Positions 15,980-24,473 of a stretch of DNA of 36,782 bases are shown here, one piece after another. The stretch is taken from positions 1 to 36,782 of the forward strand of contig PBLF01000019.1 of assembly GCA_002722295.1 (NCBI GenBank), in the 5' to 3' direction. The notes under the pieces were generated by a model. It was given only the letters and a program-made list of their open reading frames with translations. It was not told the DNA's origin and made no database searches. Every line of letters starts with the position of its first letter. The stretch's first letter is position 1. A program made the position numbers and the translations under genes. This DNA comes from Stappia sp. (GTDB taxonomy: Bacteria; Pseudomonadota; Alphaproteobacteria; Rhizobiales; Stappiaceae).

Positions 15980-16921
15980 TTACGCGGTGGTATGGGTCAT
16001 CAGGCAGGCAAACTGCCAGTAGCCGTAGCCGACGTTGCCGGTCCAATCGATGCCGTAGAGGTGCTCCTTGTGGAGCTGTTCGTACTCCGTGCCATCGCCG
16101 AGCGCGACGACATCAGGAATATCCTCCTCCTGCAGGATGAACGGCTTCGCCGCCTCGTCCGTGCGGATCAGCACGAACTTGTCGGTCCAGGCCGACAGGC
16201 GCGGATTGACCACCACGTTGATCGTGAAATCGGCCGAAAGCGTCGGCAGGGTCGCACTCTTGCCGCCAGTTCCGAGGATCGCCTTCACGGCGAGCATCGC
16301 GGCCTTGAGGTAGGACGGCGGAACCATGACGGTGAACTCGCTCGCCGACTGGTTCATCGGCTCGCCGCGATCGTCCTTGAACCCGTACATGGCCATGATG
16401 CACTCCATGATGGAGTCGGCCATCTCGTCGCCGGTGGGAGCATCCTTGTCGACGATTGCCCGCGACAGGTCGTTGCTCTGTGCCCCGCTGTCGCCCTCGC
16501 TGTGATCGGTATCGAAGAAATACTGGCCATCGTAGCACGTGGACGCCGCGCCATTCAGAATGAGCGTGGACAGAAGCTTGGCCGGATGATCGAGCGCCCG
16601 GTCGGCGAGCTGGTTGATACGAACCTGGATCATGCCGAGCTTGTCACGCCGCATGTCCTTGGACTGGATGCGGAGCGACGTCTCGAAATCCTTGTTCGAG
16701 ATGATGAACGAAAGCTCGCGCAGTTCGGCCGGCGTACGCCCGCCGATGAACTCGCGCAGGGCCGGAGACGAGCCGAGCCAGGCGTATTCCTCACTCGCCT
16801 GCATGGAGGTCATGCGCATGGCGACGCTGTTCACCCAGTTGGTGGACCCGGTGTCGATGCGCGCGAGGATCATGCCGCGCACGCCCTCGGTGGTGATTTT
16901 CTGGAACTGCTGCGGAAGCAT
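15980..16921 (-). CDS. Major capsid protein, Mu gpT-like
   Basis: A 313-residue protein with the block pattern of the Mu head subunit gpT: YAWLGSSPALREFIGGRT (about residues 44-61), ISNKDFETSLRI, a cysteine-containing CYDGQYFFDTDH (about 131-142), and a C-terminal half with FILQEED and GYGYWQFACL. gpT has an HK97-like fold. The ATG at 16921 has AGGA eight bases upstream; the earlier in-frame ATG lies within the hairpin region. Its neighbours are lambda-like, so the capsid has a different ancestry from the portal and terminase. It follows a decoration protein and a hairpin. Confidence 0.85.
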   Translation of the reverse strand: MLPQQFQKITTEGVRGMILARIDTGSTNWVNSVAMRMTSMQASEEYAWLGSSPALREFIGGRTPAELRELSFIISNKDFETSLRIQSKDMRRDKLGMIQVRINQLADRALDHPAKLLSTLILNGAASTCYDGQYFFDTDHSEGDSGAQSNDLSRAIVDKDAPTGDEMADSIMECIMAMYGFKDDRGEPMNQSASEFTVMVPPSYLKAAMLAVKAILGTGGKSATLPTLSADFTINVVVNPRLSAWTDKFVLIRTDEAAKPFILQEEDIPDVVALGDGTEYEQLHKEHLYGIDWTGNVGYGYWQFACLMTHTTA

Positions 16922-16964
16922 TGTGCTGTCCTTTCTGGTGGTCGCGCACATCGGCGCGGGCATG

Positions 16965-16990
16965 AAAAAGCCGCGCTGGAATGGCGCGGC
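16965..16990 (-). terminator. Intrinsic terminator upstream of the capsid gene
   Basis: A perfect 7-bp stem (GCCGCGC arm at 16970-16976 with 16984-16990), 7-base loop and five T on the minus strand (16969-16965). It lies between the decoration gene and the capsid gene. Capsid is needed in the greatest amount, so either a promoter lies in 16922-16964 or antitermination overrides this stop. Confidence 0.7.
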
Positions 16991-17024
16991 CAGAGACGGT
17001 CAGGAGGGAGCGCTTGCGCTGGCG

Positions 17025-17465
17025 TCAGACGTCGCCGGCCACACGCTCGGCAATCTCGCGCGCCATTGCAGCGTCGAACTCGACGATGGCGACGCCGGTC
17101 GAGACCCAGCGCGACACGCGCCCGATCGGCGAGTTGCTCGTCGCGGTCAGCGTGAACGTATCGTCATCGCTGGCGTAGACCACCGGACGATCGTTGGACG
17201 TCACCGCAAGCCCGGAAATGGGCAGGGCGATGTTGCCGCGCTTGCGCACGTTGACGCTGATAGCCCCGGCGGCACCGCCGGCGTTGTTCGCCTCGGCAAT
17301 GGCGAACCCCTGGAACGGGTCGCCGGCGACGAGCGGACGGGAATAGCCGGAGCCGTTCTCGCCGACGGCCGCACCCTGGAAGATCGTGTCGTCGGCGATG
17401 ACGGGATATTCCTCGTTGTCGCCGAGCTGGTAGTCGCGAAGCTTGTTCGCGGCGAGCGTGGTCAT
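17025..17465 (-). CDS. Head decoration / capsid cement protein
   Basis: A 146-residue beta-rich protein (TIFQGAAVGENG, ISVNVRKRGNIALPI, FTLTATSNSPIGRV) next to the capsid gene. Its size and place match proteins that stabilise the expanded shell (lambda D or cement proteins of the DUF2190 type). GAGGTGA precedes the ATG at 17465. Assignment is by position and general pattern. Confidence 0.7.
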   Translation of the reverse strand: MTTLAANKLRDYQLGDNEEYPVIADDTIFQGAAVGENGSGYSRPLVAGDPFQGFAIAEANNAGGAAGAISVNVRKRGNIALPISGLAVTSNDRPVVYASDDDTFTLTATSNSPIGRVSRWVSTGVAIVEFDAAMAREIAERVAGDV

Positions 17466-17523
17466 GATGTCACCTCAGGTTCTGGAGTTCTGAAACACCG
17501 GTCACGATGACCGAATGGACGCG

Positions 17524-18060
17524 TCAGGCGGCGCGCGCCTTGCGCTTCATGGTCGCCACATAGGACTCGGCGGTCGGGTACGTGGCCTTCAGTTTGTCGG
17601 AAGCCTCCCATTCGGCGGTCCACCCCTCCGGGGTCGTGGCCTTGGGCGCATCCGCGCCAGCATCGCCGGCGGCCGACGGACGGCTTTCGACACCCTCGGC
17701 GGCCTTGTCCATCGCCTCGAGCGTGCGCTGTGCGCCCGCCTTGGGATCGGAAGCGGGCTTTTCGCGCTCCGCCTTCAGGATCGCCATGGCGGACGCCTCG
17801 GGCGTGACCGAGGGATCCGCCTTATGCGCGGCGACAAGCGCCTCGTGACCCTTCAGGGCATTGCCCTCGATGGTCAGAATGCGGGCGTTTTCCGCCTTCA
17901 CACCGGCGGCGAAGCCCTCATCGCGCGCTGCCTTGAGGGCGGCGTCGTGATCGGCCCGGGCCACGACCTCCTCGACCGGCGGAGCATTCTCCGAACGGCC
18001 CGCGCGCACGTCGGCATCAGCCGCCGCGTTCGCGACGGCAGCAAGACTTGAAGTCGTCAT
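17524..18060 (-). CDS. Capsid scaffolding-like protein
   Basis: A 178-residue protein, highly charged and helical, rich in Ala and Glu (residues 20-125 coiled-coil-like), ending in a compact GWTAEWEASDKLKAT segment and a basic tail MKRKARAA. Such low-complexity helical proteins next to the protease guide capsid assembly and are then removed. In lambda, scaffold Nu3 is nested inside the C protease gene; here it is a separate downstream gene. AGGAG sits before the ATG at 18060. Confidence 0.7.
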   Translation of the reverse strand: MTTSSLAAVANAAADADVRAGRSENAPPVEEVVARADHDAALKAARDEGFAAGVKAENARILTIEGNALKGHEALVAAHKADPSVTPEASAMAILKAEREKPASDPKAGAQRTLEAMDKAAEGVESRPSAAGDAGADAPKATTPEGWTAEWEASDKLKATYPTAESYVATMKRKARAA

Positions 18061-18082
18061 CTTCACTCTCCTGATTGTCGGA

Positions 18083-18997
18083 CTACCGCGTCCGATTGAC
18101 TGCCGCGACGAACTCGGCAAATGCGTCGTTCGGATAGCCGATCGCATCGACCATCCCGATCTTGAGCGCCTCGACGTCGTCGAGGGTCGCCCCTTCCGTC
18201 GCCAGGGCCGCGTCCGCAGTGAACCGCTTGCCCCGCGCCCGTCCCACCGCAGCGGCGAAGTTCTGTCGCACAGCCTCGACTCTCGCCTGTATCCGGTCGC
18301 GGACATCCTCCGGCAACGGGGTGAGCGAATTTCCATCGGCCTTGTGCTTGCCAGCCGCGATCAGCGTGACCGTGACGCCGTCTGCATCGGCCTGTCTGGA
18401 CAGATCGGTGTGGACCGCCAGCGCACCGATCGATCCGACATTGCCATCCGGCGGAATGACAATCTGGCGCGCTTGTGAGGCAAGCCAGTACGCAGCAGAC
18501 GCGGCCGCGTCGGTGAGGATCGACATCGTTGGCTTGACCTCTGAAACCCGCCTGATCATCTCGCAGGTTTGGGCGACGCCAGACACGAGACCTCCATAGC
18601 TGTCGACCTCGAAGACAATTCCCTTGACGCGGTCGTCGCGTCCGGCCCGAGCGACCTGCGCTTGCAGACCCTCGTAGGAGGTTTGGCCGGATGATTTTCC
18701 CACGTACGACCCCTTGTGAACGAGGGTCCCCTCAATGGGAATCACGGCAACGTTGTTGACCAGCGTGTAGGGAGGCTGTCCGGCACGGTCATATGCCCGC
18801 CCTACATTATCGGCGAGCGTTCCGGCCCGTTGGGCCGGCCAGTGGTCGACTACCTGGATGCCGTCATCCTCGAGACGAAACCCGCCCTCGACGAGACGTC
18901 CGCCCAATCCGATGAGAATCGCCTTGACCTTGCCCGGATGCAGCACGAGCGGCATATCGACGAGCTGCATCATGATGTGGGGGAGAAGAACCGTCAT
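18083..18997 (-). CDS. S49-family capsid maturation protease
   Basis: A 304-residue serine protease of the SppA/lambda C group. The likely nucleophile is S167 in DAAASAAYWLAS and the general-base lysine is K217 or K219 in AAGKHKADG. The spacing agrees with the Ser/Lys dyad of lambda C. A GGLVSG segment (about 135-140) fits the oxyanion region. It should trim scaffold and portal after assembly. The start overlaps the portal stop as ATGA. Confidence 0.88.
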   Translation of the reverse strand: MTVLLPHIMMQLVDMPLVLHPGKVKAILIGLGGRLVEGGFRLEDDGIQVVDHWPAQRAGTLADNVGRAYDRAGQPPYTLVNNVAVIPIEGTLVHKGSYVGKSSGQTSYEGLQAQVARAGRDDRVKGIVFEVDSYGGLVSGVAQTCEMIRRVSEVKPTMSILTDAAASAAYWLASQARQIVIPPDGNVGSIGALAVHTDLSRQADADGVTVTLIAAGKHKADGNSLTPLPEDVRDRIQARVEAVRQNFAAAVGRARGKRFTADAALATEGATLDDVEALKIGMVDAIGYPNDAFAEFVAAVNRTR

Positions 18998-20565
18998 GCG
19001 TCGTCGTCCTCTTCATCGTCGGGAGATGGCAGCATCGGAGCCGGTGACGGCGATGCGGCGGACAGGCCTTCGAGCGCCGCCTCCTCCCGTCGCACCTGCT
19101 CGACCTTCTGGTCGAAATCCCCGCCAGTACGCTCGGTCAGCACCTGCTGACGTGTCTTGACCCGCTGCTCGACGTCGATCTTGTCGGCTTCCGCATCTTT
19201 CTTCGGGTCGAGCGAGATCCGGACGGGGCCCGTCCAGGTGGCACGCATCCAGGCGGCGCGGATCGCCGGGTCATCGAAGAACCCGGGCGCATCGATCCGG
19301 CCCGTCAGCACAGCCTCTTCCAGAAACCAGCCATAGACGGGTTCCATGAACTGGCGAACGAACCACGAGCGCCGGCGCCGAAACGAGTGATAGGCCATCT
19401 CCAGCGCGGCGCGCGAGGCGGAATAGCTCGCCGTGAAATGCTTGATCAGCAGTTCGAACGGCAGCTCGAGCGCCACGCCGATCTGTCGCAGGAACGCCGT
19501 CACGAACGCATCGAACTGCGGGTTTGGTCGCCCCGGGTTCGCCGTCACGATGTCCTCGCCCTCAGCGAGATCCACGACCGCCCCGGCACCGAGTTCGATT
19601 TCATCCTCGCGCCCGGTGCCGCCGGCATCCGTGGAGGCCAGCGGGCCCGTCTCGGGTGACGGGGCCCCCTTCACGAACACCGTGAACATGGCACTGACAA
19701 CCGCCGCACGGACCTCTGCGTCCGTGTAGTCACCGAGCGACTTGAGCGCCTCGACCACCGGCGCGAGATAAGGAATGCCGCGCGTTTGCGTCGGACGCAG
19801 CCGGTCGAACAGATGCACGACAATCTGTCGTCCGTCGTTGTAGCGCATCGGCACCCGCCGCCATGAGACGGCGGTGCGCCGGCGGTCTCCAGGATGCCGG
19901 TCGGTCACATGAACCGCGACAGGAACGCCCTGACGGGTGTGCTCGATGCCGGCGACCAGCGTATCCGTGTCCGCCATCCAGTTCGGGTTTGAGACCATGT
20001 CGGCCTCGATCACCTGCACCTTGGTGCCATAGGCATCACCCGGATCGCGCCGAAATCGGCGAATGGCGAAGATATCGCCGCTCTCCAGGACGCCACCGAA
20101 CAGCATCGCCTGCAGGTCGGCGAAATGCTGCACGCTCGTGAAGTCGGCCGACCGGCAGAACAACTGCCACTCGGCTTCGGTCGTCTCGTTCCAGGCGGTC
20201 GCCTGCTCCTCGGTGATCCCCAGAGCCTTCCGGTTGCACTGCGCATTCAGGACAAGCCCCTCGCCGATGACGTGGGTCCGGTTCGTCTGGATGGCGCCGG
20301 TCGCCACCGGCAGGTTGCGCGCGAGATCGCGCGAACGGCCCCTGAGGTCCGTAAGCTGCGGCAACAGGTCTGCGTCGGCGCTGCCACCGCCCGGGTGCCA
20401 ATTGCGGGTCGCGCGCCGGTCGCGCCGCCCCCCCTTGTAGCCACCCTGCCCCGTATAGGCGGACAGCATGGTCCGGTCGCGAAGCATCGACAGCGCGAGG
20501 CCGGGCGCAAAATAACCGACGACGCGGTCAACAATCGTTTGGCGTGGAACCTTGATCGTCGTCAT
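18994..20565 (-). CDS. Portal protein (lambda B-like)
   Basis: A 523-residue portal protein. Recognisable blocks are LRGRSRDLARNLPVATGAI (about residues 74-92), RTHVIGEGL, the wing/stem part (GIPYLAPVVEALKSLGDY), and FTASYSASRAALEMA followed by WFVRQFMEPVYGWFLEEAV. The C terminus is a proline- and acid-rich tail, as in many lambda-type portals. It forms the 12-part ring through which DNA enters and leaves. The start at 20565 shares a base with the upstream stop; a GTG at 20568 is possible. Confidence 0.88.
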   Translation of the reverse strand: MTTIKVPRQTIVDRVVGYFAPGLALSMLRDRTMLSAYTGQGGYKGGRRDRRATRNWHPGGGSADADLLPQLTDLRGRSRDLARNLPVATGAIQTNRTHVIGEGLVLNAQCNRKALGITEEQATAWNETTEAEWQLFCRSADFTSVQHFADLQAMLFGGVLESGDIFAIRRFRRDPGDAYGTKVQVIEADMVSNPNWMADTDTLVAGIEHTRQGVPVAVHVTDRHPGDRRRTAVSWRRVPMRYNDGRQIVVHLFDRLRPTQTRGIPYLAPVVEALKSLGDYTDAEVRAAVVSAMFTVFVKGAPSPETGPLASTDAGGTGREDEIELGAGAVVDLAEGEDIVTANPGRPNPQFDAFVTAFLRQIGVALELPFELLIKHFTASYSASRAALEMAYHSFRRRRSWFVRQFMEPVYGWFLEEAVLTGRIDAPGFFDDPAIRAAWMRATWTGPVRISLDPKKDAEADKIDVEQRVKTRQQVLTERTGGDFDQKVEQVRREEAALEGLSAASPSPAPMLPSPDDEEDDDA

Positions 20566-20789
20566 CACAGCCCCACGATGTAGCGAGGACGCCGGCCGCG
20601 CGAGGACACCGCTGACAGCCGTTCGACCTGCTTGGTCCAGAAGTCGATGTTCTCACGGATCTGATAGGCGTTTGCGCGTGTGAGCGTACGTGTACCAATC
20701 GTATAGGACTGGCTGCGAGCGACGGCCGCGTCCGCCTCAAGCCAGTCGTTCAGCCGCTCTTGCGCCTGCTCGAGGGTAAGTCCTGCCAT
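20565..20789 (-). CDS. DUF6148/gpW-like head-tail connector protein
   Basis: A 74-residue protein with the pattern LTLEQAQERLNDWLEA, then YTIGTRTLTRANAYQIRENI, then FW. This is characteristic of small DUF6148 or gpW-type proteins found between terminase and portal in lambda-like phages. W-type proteins join head to tail after packaging. GAGAGG precedes the ATG at 20789. The longer upstream reading is a shadow of terminase. Confidence 0.78.
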   Translation of the reverse strand: MAGLTLEQAQERLNDWLEADAAVARSQSYTIGTRTLTRANAYQIRENIDFWTKQVERLSAVSSRGRRPRYIVGL

Positions 20790-20799
20790 GGGGAACCTC

Positions 20800-22896
20800 T
20801 CAAATTCCGCGTGACCGCACACGACGGCGACGACCTGTCGGAACAGCGACCGGCTCCGGCTCCTGCGGACGGGCCGGATCGAGTTTGACGGCGAAAATGT
20901 TCTCTTCGACCGGCGCGGCCCAGGCAGGCGGCGCGGCCCAATCAATGGACTCGGCGCCGAGCACGATGCACAACGCCTTGGCCTGCACGGCGAGATCCAG
21001 CGCTTCGTTCCGCTTCTGGCCTTGCCGCAACTCCCATCCCGTTTTCGTGCGCCGCTCGGCGCAAAGCTCCTCGAACACCTCCTCGGGCAAATGGGCGCTG
21101 AGGTGGTACGCGTCCGGGCCGGGGTCACGCCGCAACAGGCTTTCAATCACCTCGGATTTGAGCCGCCACGTTCCCATCTGCACGATGCGAATGTCCGTCG
21201 GCACCTTCCTGCGGGTCTGATTGATCTTGGCGGGCTCGACCTCGCGTGCCCGTTCCGACTTCCATCCGGGCAGGCCCTTCGAGATGAACACCCGACGCAG
21301 GTGACCGAGCTTCCGCGCCTGGCGATAGAACGCATAGGCGTTGGCGGTCACCCCGTCGGCGCCGCCGCTGTCCACGATCAGCGCGCATGGCTTGATGCCG
21401 TAGCCCGTGCCGGCAACCGGAAACACCTCGTCGAGCAGGTCGAAGAGGCCAGCCCAATCCTCACGATACCGACCGGGGTCGAGCGCGCGCGTGTCCGCGC
21501 TTGGCGCATCCTGTGGCGGCGCGGTGATGACCCGCCGGGCGATGGTCCATCGCTCGAGGTCGGGCCCCACCGCATCGACATGCAGCACGAAGTATTTGCC
21601 CTGCACATCGACCTGCACGGTGACGAACCGCGTTGCGGCCGGCGCGACCCCGAGCACATAGCGTTCGGCGCGCTCCTTCAACGCCTTGACCGTCATGTCA
21701 GAACCGGTGCCGAGAGCGCGCGGACGGTGCGGGTGACCCTGGTCGACGTTCACCGTCGTCTTCAGGCTGGTCTCGTCGCCAGTGCGCTCGAACTCCTCGA
21801 CCGCTGCCTCGTATTTCGTGACCAGTTCCGTCCAGGACTGGAACGCAGCGCACGCACCTTTCAGCCACCAAGAGACGATGTCAGTTTCCCTGACTCCGCT
21901 ATCAGCGAGAGGCAAAAGCTCGCCGCCCTGCCCCTCATGCAACCACACGGCTTCGGCATTGAACTCGCGCTTGTGTCGCGGCGCGATCAGGGACCCGCAG
22001 TGCCGGCACGCGAGTTCGGCGGCGGCGCCGCGTTGCGCGGGTGTCCCCTCACGGGGATAGACCAACAGGTCGAAGTCCGGCTCGAACCGCGATCCGCAAT
22101 CGCGACAGGTCCAATAGTAGCGGCCCCGCGTCCCGCGATTGTAGAGCGCCATGATGCCGGACGTCGGCGGTGCGAGATGCGGTTCGTCGTCGGACGGTTT
22201 CCAGTCCTCATCGAGCAACAAACGACCCGGCGAGGATTCGGCGATAGCCATACCGCGAGACCCGAATGTCTGGGTCCGCTTCATGGCGAGATCGAACGGG
22301 TTGCCTTCACCGTCTATGTCGTCGGGCATCCGGTCATAGTCGGTCAGCAGCATCGTCGGGATGTCGCTCGCCGACACCTTGGAGATCACCGGCCAACCGA
22401 TGTCGAGCATCATGTTTCCGAGGAAGCGCTTGTCATAGATGTTGTCGGAAAAGCGCCCGGTCGCCTGCCGCTCCTTCACTGCCGGCGAATGACGGATCAG
22501 GCTCGACACCTTCTTTATCGAGAATTCGCGCGCCGCTGCCTGGTCCATGTGAATGACGCGAATGTCACCCGGATCGCAGCACACCTTGTGGCCGATGGTG
22601 TTGATCACGAGCCCATCGGTTTTTCCGGTTCGCGCCGGACCGGCGAACACCGCCCCGCGATATCGGCGGGACGTGACCATATCCATCGGCTCACACATGT
22701 ACGGCACGACGTCGTTACGCCAGCGCACCACGGCGCCATTGTCGAGCAGGTGCCGGTCGCGGGCTGCCCAGTCGGAAACCGTGACCCGCTCGACCGGCGC
22801 GATTGACGCCAACGCGGCCGCCAGCGCCTCATGCGCCTGGGCATACTCCGGCGGGCGCCAGCCGTGCGGCCGGGGCGGCAGATAGTGTACCGACAC
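20800..22896 (-). CDS. Terminase large subunit (lambda A family)
   Basis: A 698-residue DNA packaging motor. The Walker A-like AGPARTGKT lies near residues 85-93 and the Walker B-like MLLTDYDRM is near 170. A CxxC pair (WTCRDCG) and a second (LACRHCG) form a zinc ribbon in the middle. The nuclease region contains CALIVDSGGADG. Start: the GTG at 22896, four bases past the upstream stop, with GGAG eight bases before it. The ATG track upstream runs through the small subunit. In lambda the large subunit cuts cos sites, so cos packaging is likely. Confidence 0.9.
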   Translation of the reverse strand: MSVHYLPPRPHGWRPPEYAQAHEALAAALASIAPVERVTVSDWAARDRHLLDNGAVVRWRNDVVPYMCEPMDMVTSRRYRGAVFAGPARTGKTDGLVINTIGHKVCCDPGDIRVIHMDQAAAREFSIKKVSSLIRHSPAVKERQATGRFSDNIYDKRFLGNMMLDIGWPVISKVSASDIPTMLLTDYDRMPDDIDGEGNPFDLAMKRTQTFGSRGMAIAESSPGRLLLDEDWKPSDDEPHLAPPTSGIMALYNRGTRGRYYWTCRDCGSRFEPDFDLLVYPREGTPAQRGAAAELACRHCGSLIAPRHKREFNAEAVWLHEGQGGELLPLADSGVRETDIVSWWLKGACAAFQSWTELVTKYEAAVEEFERTGDETSLKTTVNVDQGHPHRPRALGTGSDMTVKALKERAERYVLGVAPAATRFVTVQVDVQGKYFVLHVDAVGPDLERWTIARRVITAPPQDAPSADTRALDPGRYREDWAGLFDLLDEVFPVAGTGYGIKPCALIVDSGGADGVTANAYAFYRQARKLGHLRRVFISKGLPGWKSERAREVEPAKINQTRRKVPTDIRIVQMGTWRLKSEVIESLLRRDPGPDAYHLSAHLPEEVFEELCAERRTKTGWELRQGQKRNEALDLAVQAKALCIVLGAESIDWAAPPAWAAPVEENIFAVKLDPARPQEPEPVAVPTGRRRRVRSRGI

Positions 22897-22900
22897 GGGT

Positions 22901-23521
22901 TTACTCCGCAGCCTCGGCGACGTCGGCGCCCTGCGCCTGTCGTTCCTGCATTCGCTCAATATAGGCACCGAGCGTGCGATGAATTTCGCCGATCAGATCA
23001 TCTGTGACGGCAACAGCCTGTTCCGCCTGACGGCCCGTCAAACCGGCGTCGCGCGACAGACGGTCGGGTAACCCCATGACGGACGAGCGAACGGTCGAAA
23101 GCACGTGGTCGAGAAGCTCAATGACCTCGTCACGCGGGATGAGCTGGCCGCGATCCGTCGCCAGCTTGTTGTAGTTGACCTCGGCTGCGTAAAGCTCGGC
23201 GCGCTCTTTTGGCGTGAGCGCCATTTCGCTGTCGCCGAGACGTCCACCCAGGACCTGCAGCCGGAGCTGCTGAACCGATTCCTGCGCCCGGGCCTCACGC
23301 GCCCGTCGCCCGGCCTCGCGCTCCTGCACCCACGCCCAGCATTCGGACAGAAGGAACTGATACGCCTGACCGTTTGTGCCTTCCCGCACCACCGGCAGGC
23401 CTTCCTTTCGGAAGCGGTCAATAGTCGGCTCGCTGACGCCGAGCGCCTCCGCGAGCTGTGCGCGATTGAGGTCAGCGTCGGCAACACCATCCGGCAGAGG
23501 GTATTTGTTTGTGTCGACCAT
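22901..23521 (-). CDS. Terminase small subunit (Nu1/DUF1441-like)
   Basis: A 206-residue protein with an N-terminal helix-turn-helix (LNRAQLAEALGVSEPTIDRF, residues 18-37, followed by KEGLP) typical of Nu1-type DNA recognition, then a long helical section with a glutamine-rich hinge. It binds the packaging site and recruits the large subunit. Position directly before the large subunit is typical. The ribosome binding site is weak. The 138 bases before it (23522-23659) hold no gene and are where a cos site could lie. Confidence 0.82.
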   Translation of the reverse strand: MVDTNKYPLPDGVADADLNRAQLAEALGVSEPTIDRFRKEGLPVVREGTNGQAYQFLLSECWAWVQEREAGRRAREARAQESVQQLRLQVLGGRLGDSEMALTPKERAELYAAEVNYNKLATDRGQLIPRDEVIELLDHVLSTVRSSVMGLPDRLSRDAGLTGRQAEQAVAVTDDLIGEIHRTLGAYIERMQERQAQGADVAEAAE

Positions 23522-23659
23522 CGCCCAAACATCAACATCAACAACAAGTTCACATGGTTTCGAGGCTCACACAGCCCAATGCACCAGGGCTCGAATATTC
23601 CCGCGGGGCGGCGGTGTGTCAGAAGGACCCGAGCCCTCAACTCACCAGCGCCGACGGCT

Positions 23660-24385
23660 TCAGCGCGCCGTCGCCATCGCCCGCTCGAACGCAGCCTTCC
23701 AATGTATCGGAAGCCGGTGCCTTGCAGTCTCAGCGCCGGTGGCAAAGAACTTGTATCGACGCTCATAGTGCGGCGCGGACACAAAGAGCAAAGCGGGCAG
23801 GATCCTCTTTCCGCGACGAACCCAGACACCCGGAGCGAGGCGACTTCCTCGCGATGGCACAAAGAAGCGTTCGCGCCGATAGTTCTTGTTTCTCTTGGTG
23901 GAGACTGCCGAACGATTTTGCGCCGGATCGGCCGCGACCTGGAGATCGGACAGGATCCTCACTATGGTTGCTCCGGACACGTTGCCATAGGCATTGATCC
24001 GCACCCCGGGACCGGGCACCCAATACTCGTTCGATTGCATGTAGCCACGCGCGGTCAACGCCCGTTCCGAACGCTTCTGCTGACGATACCCACCCACGAT
24101 CTGCGCTTTCAGATACTTGGCGGCAGGCGTACCCTTCGCAGCGAACTCCTTCACCTGAAACTCGACTGACAACTCACGCTTAGAGGCGCGGGTCGCGAAC
24201 GTGGAGTTGAGCGTGAAGCGCGTCGGATTGTCGAACACCCGACGTTTGTGCTCCCGGTCCGCCTCGAGAACATCCTTCCGGGTCTCATTCAATGCCAAGG
24301 ACATCGCGAACGGCACCTGCCGCCGTTCGAAGTCGGTCAAGCCACGCTCGAACTGATCAAAGTTTGCTTCGAGGGTGAACATCAT
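23660..24385 (-). CDS. Minor structural protein, possibly gpZ-like
   Basis: A 241-residue, strongly basic protein. After the start (MMFTLEANFDQF), the segment VPFAMSLALNETRKDVL resembles the beginning of lambda-type Z tail-completion proteins (where a VPGAAAMAINR-like helix follows a short N terminus). The remainder is rich in Arg, Lys and Tyr. The ATG at 24385 follows a terminator directly; the preceding open frame runs backwards through that hairpin and is discarded. Its place upstream of terminase is unusual for Z. The identification is tentative. Confidence 0.55.
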   Translation of the reverse strand: MMFTLEANFDQFERGLTDFERRQVPFAMSLALNETRKDVLEADREHKRRVFDNPTRFTLNSTFATRASKRELSVEFQVKEFAAKGTPAAKYLKAQIVGGYRQQKRSERALTARGYMQSNEYWVPGPGVRINAYGNVSGATIVRILSDLQVAADPAQNRSAVSTKRNKNYRRERFFVPSRGSRLAPGVWVRRGKRILPALLFVSAPHYERRYKFFATGAETARHRLPIHWKAAFERAMATAR

Positions 24386-24394
24386 CCGCCCATG

Positions 24395-24426
24395 AAAAAG
24401 CCCGGTCGGGGCTTCCCCCGCCGGGC
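24395..24426 (-). terminator. Strong intrinsic terminator after the early operon
   Basis: On the minus strand an 11-bp stem with one bulge (GCCCGG plus CCCCG arms; 24400-24411 with 24416-24426), a 4-base loop and five T (24399-24395). It lies between the protein in the Q position and the first structural gene, as expected where early and late transcription meet. Confidence 0.82.
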
Positions 24427-24473
24427 GCATTTCTTCACTGTGCGTGAAACATGCTTCATAGGTGGTCCACATG

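Noticed and set aside
21022..22806. 594-residue plus-strand open frame opposite terminase
   Set aside because: Antisense shadow of the terminase large subunit, with its Walker and zinc motifs on the minus strand.
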